From DASSFZ01 sp036514635 (GTDB lineage: Bacteria; Chloroflexota; Anaerolineae; Fen-1058): DNA of 6,245 bases. Made by a program: the position numbers and the translations under genes. The notes under the pieces were generated by a model. That model saw only the letters and a list, made by a program, of their open reading frames with translations. It did no database searches and was not told the origin of the DNA. Shown here one piece after another: positions 4,661-6,245 of the stretch (position 1 is its first letter; every line of letters starts with the position of its first letter). The stretch is from the NCBI GenBank assembly GCA_036514635.1, contig DATBWU010000192.1:1-6245 (forward strand). The letters are read 5' to 3'.

Positions 4661-6245
4661 ATGGCGCACAGCACGAACGGACTCGACCTGGTCGGTCTGC
4701 GACCTACAGGCCAAGTGCATTGGAATCTCTCGCCGGCCGTTTTGACGGAGCTTGCGGTGCACCGTCGTGAGGCCGTGATCGCCGCACACGGCCCACTCAA
4801 CGCGATCACCGCGCCGCACACAGGTCGCTCACCGAACGACAAGTTCACCGTGCGCGAGCCGTCGAGCGAGAAGGACATCTGGTGGGGCAGGCACAACCAG
4901 GCGATCGCCCCGGAACACTTCGAGCGATTGCACTACAAAATCGCAGCGTATCTGAACAGTCGTGAGGGGTTGTTCGTGCGCGATCTGTACGCGGGGACCG
5001 ATCCGGCGTACCGGCTCAACGTGCGCGTGATTAACGAGAACGCCTGGCAGAACTTGTTCGCCTACAACCTGTTCCTCCGCCCGGAGCTGCACCAATTGGC
5101 GGACTTCATGCCCGACTTCACCATTCTACATGCGCCGGGCTGCAAGGCCGATCCCAAGACCGACGGCACGCGCAGCGAGACCTTCATCGCCCTTAACTTC
5201 GCGCGCAAGATGATCCTGATCGGCGGGACGAATTACGCGGGCGAGATGAAGAAGGCGATCTTCACCACGCTGAACTATCTGCTGCCGGCGCGTGGTGTCT
5301 TGCCCATGCACTGCTCGGCGAATATCGGGCCACATGGCGATACAGCGCTGTTCTTCGGCCTGTCGGGCACGGGCAAGACGACCCTGTCTGCCGATCCGCA
5401 ACGCGGCCTGATCGGCGACGACGAGCATGGCTGGTCGGAGGCGGGCGTGTTCAACTTCGAGGGCGGCTGCTATGCCAAAGTGATCCGGCTCTCGCCGGAG
5501 GCCGAGCCGGAAATCTACTCGACCACGCGCCGCTTCGGGACGGTGCTGGAGAACGTCGTCGTCGATCCCGAAACGCGCGCGTTGAACCTGGACGATGAAT
5601 CGATCACGGAGAACACGCGCGCGGCGTACCCCATCGACTTCATCGGGAATGCCGTCATCCCCGGCATCGGCCAGCATCCGAAGAACGTGATGTTCCTGGC
5701 CGCCGATGCGTTCGGCGTGCTGCCGCCGATCACAAGGTTGACGCCGGAACAAGCGATGTATCACTTCCTGTCCGGCTACACGGCGAAACTCGCCGGGACG
5801 GAGCGCGGTGTGACCGAGCCGCAGGCGACGTTCAGCACCTGCTTCGGCGCGCCGTTCCTCCCGCGCCATCCGACGGTGTACGCGCGCATGCTCGGCGAGA
5901 GGATCGCCCGGCACAAGACACACGTCTGGCTGGTCAACACCGGATGGACAGGCGGGCCGTTCGGCGTCGGGTCGCGCATGAAGATCGCCCACACCCGCAC
6001 GATGGTGCACGCTGCGCTGAATGGATTGCTGGATGGAGTTCCGACTGAAACCGATCCGATCTTCGGCCTGTATGTCCCGACCGAATGCCCGGGCATGCCG
6101 CCGCACATTCTCAATCCGCGCAACACGTGGGCCGATCCAGAGGAATACGATCGGAAAGCGCACGAACTGGCGACGTTGTTTGTCAAGAACTTCGCTCAAT
6201 ACGCGGATCAGGCTGCGCCGGAAGTGAAGGCGGCTGGCCCGAGGC
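4661..6245 (+). CDS. pckA: Phosphoenolpyruvate carboxykinase (ATP), last residues beyond window edge
   Basis: The reading frame is open for 528 codons to the right edge, close to the usual 525-540 residues, so only the extreme C-terminus and stop are missing. The cytoplasmic enzyme converts oxaloacetate plus ATP to PEP, CO2 and ADP, the entry step of gluconeogenesis, and can run in reverse. Recognised sites are TGRSPNDKF with Arg56 (oxaloacetate), NYAGEMKK with Tyr192, Lys197 and Lys198, MHCSANIG with metal ligand His217, the P-loop GLSGTGKTT at 233-241 with Lys239 and Thr240, kinase-2 GDDEHGW with Asp253 and Asp254, and ENTRAAYP with Arg320. Spacing from Tyr192 to Asp254 agrees with the E. 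coli enzyme (Y207 to D269). The single-lysine P-loop and overall motifs mark the ATP rather than the GTP class. The ATG at 4661 has AGAGGA (4652-4657) just upstream. Residue 191 in the GTNYAGEMKK motif is Asn, where I recall Trp or Glu in relatives. Confidence 0.96.
   Translation, partial: MAHSTNGLDLVGLRPTGQVHWNLSPAVLTELAVHRREAVIAAHGPLNAITAPHTGRSPNDKFTVREPSSEKDIWWGRHNQAIAPEHFERLHYKIAAYLNSREGLFVRDLYAGTDPAYRLNVRVINENAWQNLFAYNLFLRPELHQLADFMPDFTILHAPGCKADPKTDGTRSETFIALNFARKMILIGGTNYAGEMKKAIFTTLNYLLPARGVLPMHCSANIGPHGDTALFFGLSGTGKTTLSADPQRGLIGDDEHGWSEAGVFNFEGGCYAKVIRLSPEAEPEIYSTTRRFGTVLENVVVDPETRALNLDDESITENTRAAYPIDFIGNAVIPGIGQHPKNVMFLAADAFGVLPPITRLTPEQAMYHFLSGYTAKLAGTERGVTEPQATFSTCFGAPFLPRHPTVYARMLGERIARHKTHVWLVNTGWTGGPFGVGSRMKIAHTRTMVHAALNGLLDGVPTETDPIFGLYVPTECPGMPPHILNPRNTWADPEEYDRKAHELATLFVKNFAQYADQAAPEVKAAGPR

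Noticed and set aside
5126..6199. Minus-strand open frame opposite pckA
   Set aside because: It is an antisense shadow of a gene with complete PEP carboxykinase motifs.
1..6245. CRISPR array, tRNA, rRNA, or defence or toxin-antitoxin locus
   Set aside because: I saw no regularly spaced direct repeats, no cloverleaf-like or rRNA sequence, and no proteins of such systems.

Overview
This window is GC-rich bacterial DNA with strong G/C preference at third codon positions. It carries three conserved genes and one apparently intact insertion sequence. Nothing fixes the lineage. The lactate-dehydrogenase-like malate dehydrogenase beside an ATP-type PEP carboxykinase, the exported esterase-like protein and the text of the intergenic repeats would fit a Chloroflexota-type or similar environmental bacterium, but that is inference only.

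Layout. (1) 1-1436, minus strand: an exported alpha/beta hydrolase (esterase or polymer-depolymerase type). It has a signal peptide, a probable beta-sandwich N-terminal domain and a GDSMGG nucleophile elbow, and its C-terminal end runs off the left edge. (2) 1480-3314: an insertion sequence of 1835 bp bounded by 27-bp terminal inverted repeats (24 of 27 identical). It encodes one plus-strand transposase with a zinc-ribbon-like N-terminus, a D-D-E triad and a C-x2-H motif. The transposase start region folds into a hairpin that covers its ribosome binding site. The element lies 43 bp upstream of the hydrolase start, so it has probably separated that gene from its original promoter. (3) 3315-3523: intergenic DNA containing a nested palindrome (3367-3474). 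(4) 3524-4453, plus: malate dehydrogenase. (5) 4454-4660: intergenic DNA containing a second nested palindrome (4513-4612). (6) 4661-6245, plus: ATP-dependent phosphoenolpyruvate carboxykinase, nearly complete but cut by the right edge.

Function. mdh and pckA catalyse consecutive steps, malate to oxaloacetate to phosphoenolpyruvate. Their co-orientation suggests a central-carbon (gluconeogenic/anaplerotic) pair. The 207-bp palindrome-bearing gap leaves open whether they share a transcript. The hydrolase is a separate, divergent gene, and the insertion sequence is an independent mobile unit between the two parts.

I found no CRISPR array, tRNA, rRNA, defence system or obviously new multi-gene system. 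The most notable points are the self-contained insertion sequence of uncertain family with its start-site hairpin, its placement at the hydrolase 5' end, and the two roughly 100-bp nested palindromes flanking mdh. No gene-free stretch exceeds 300 bases.
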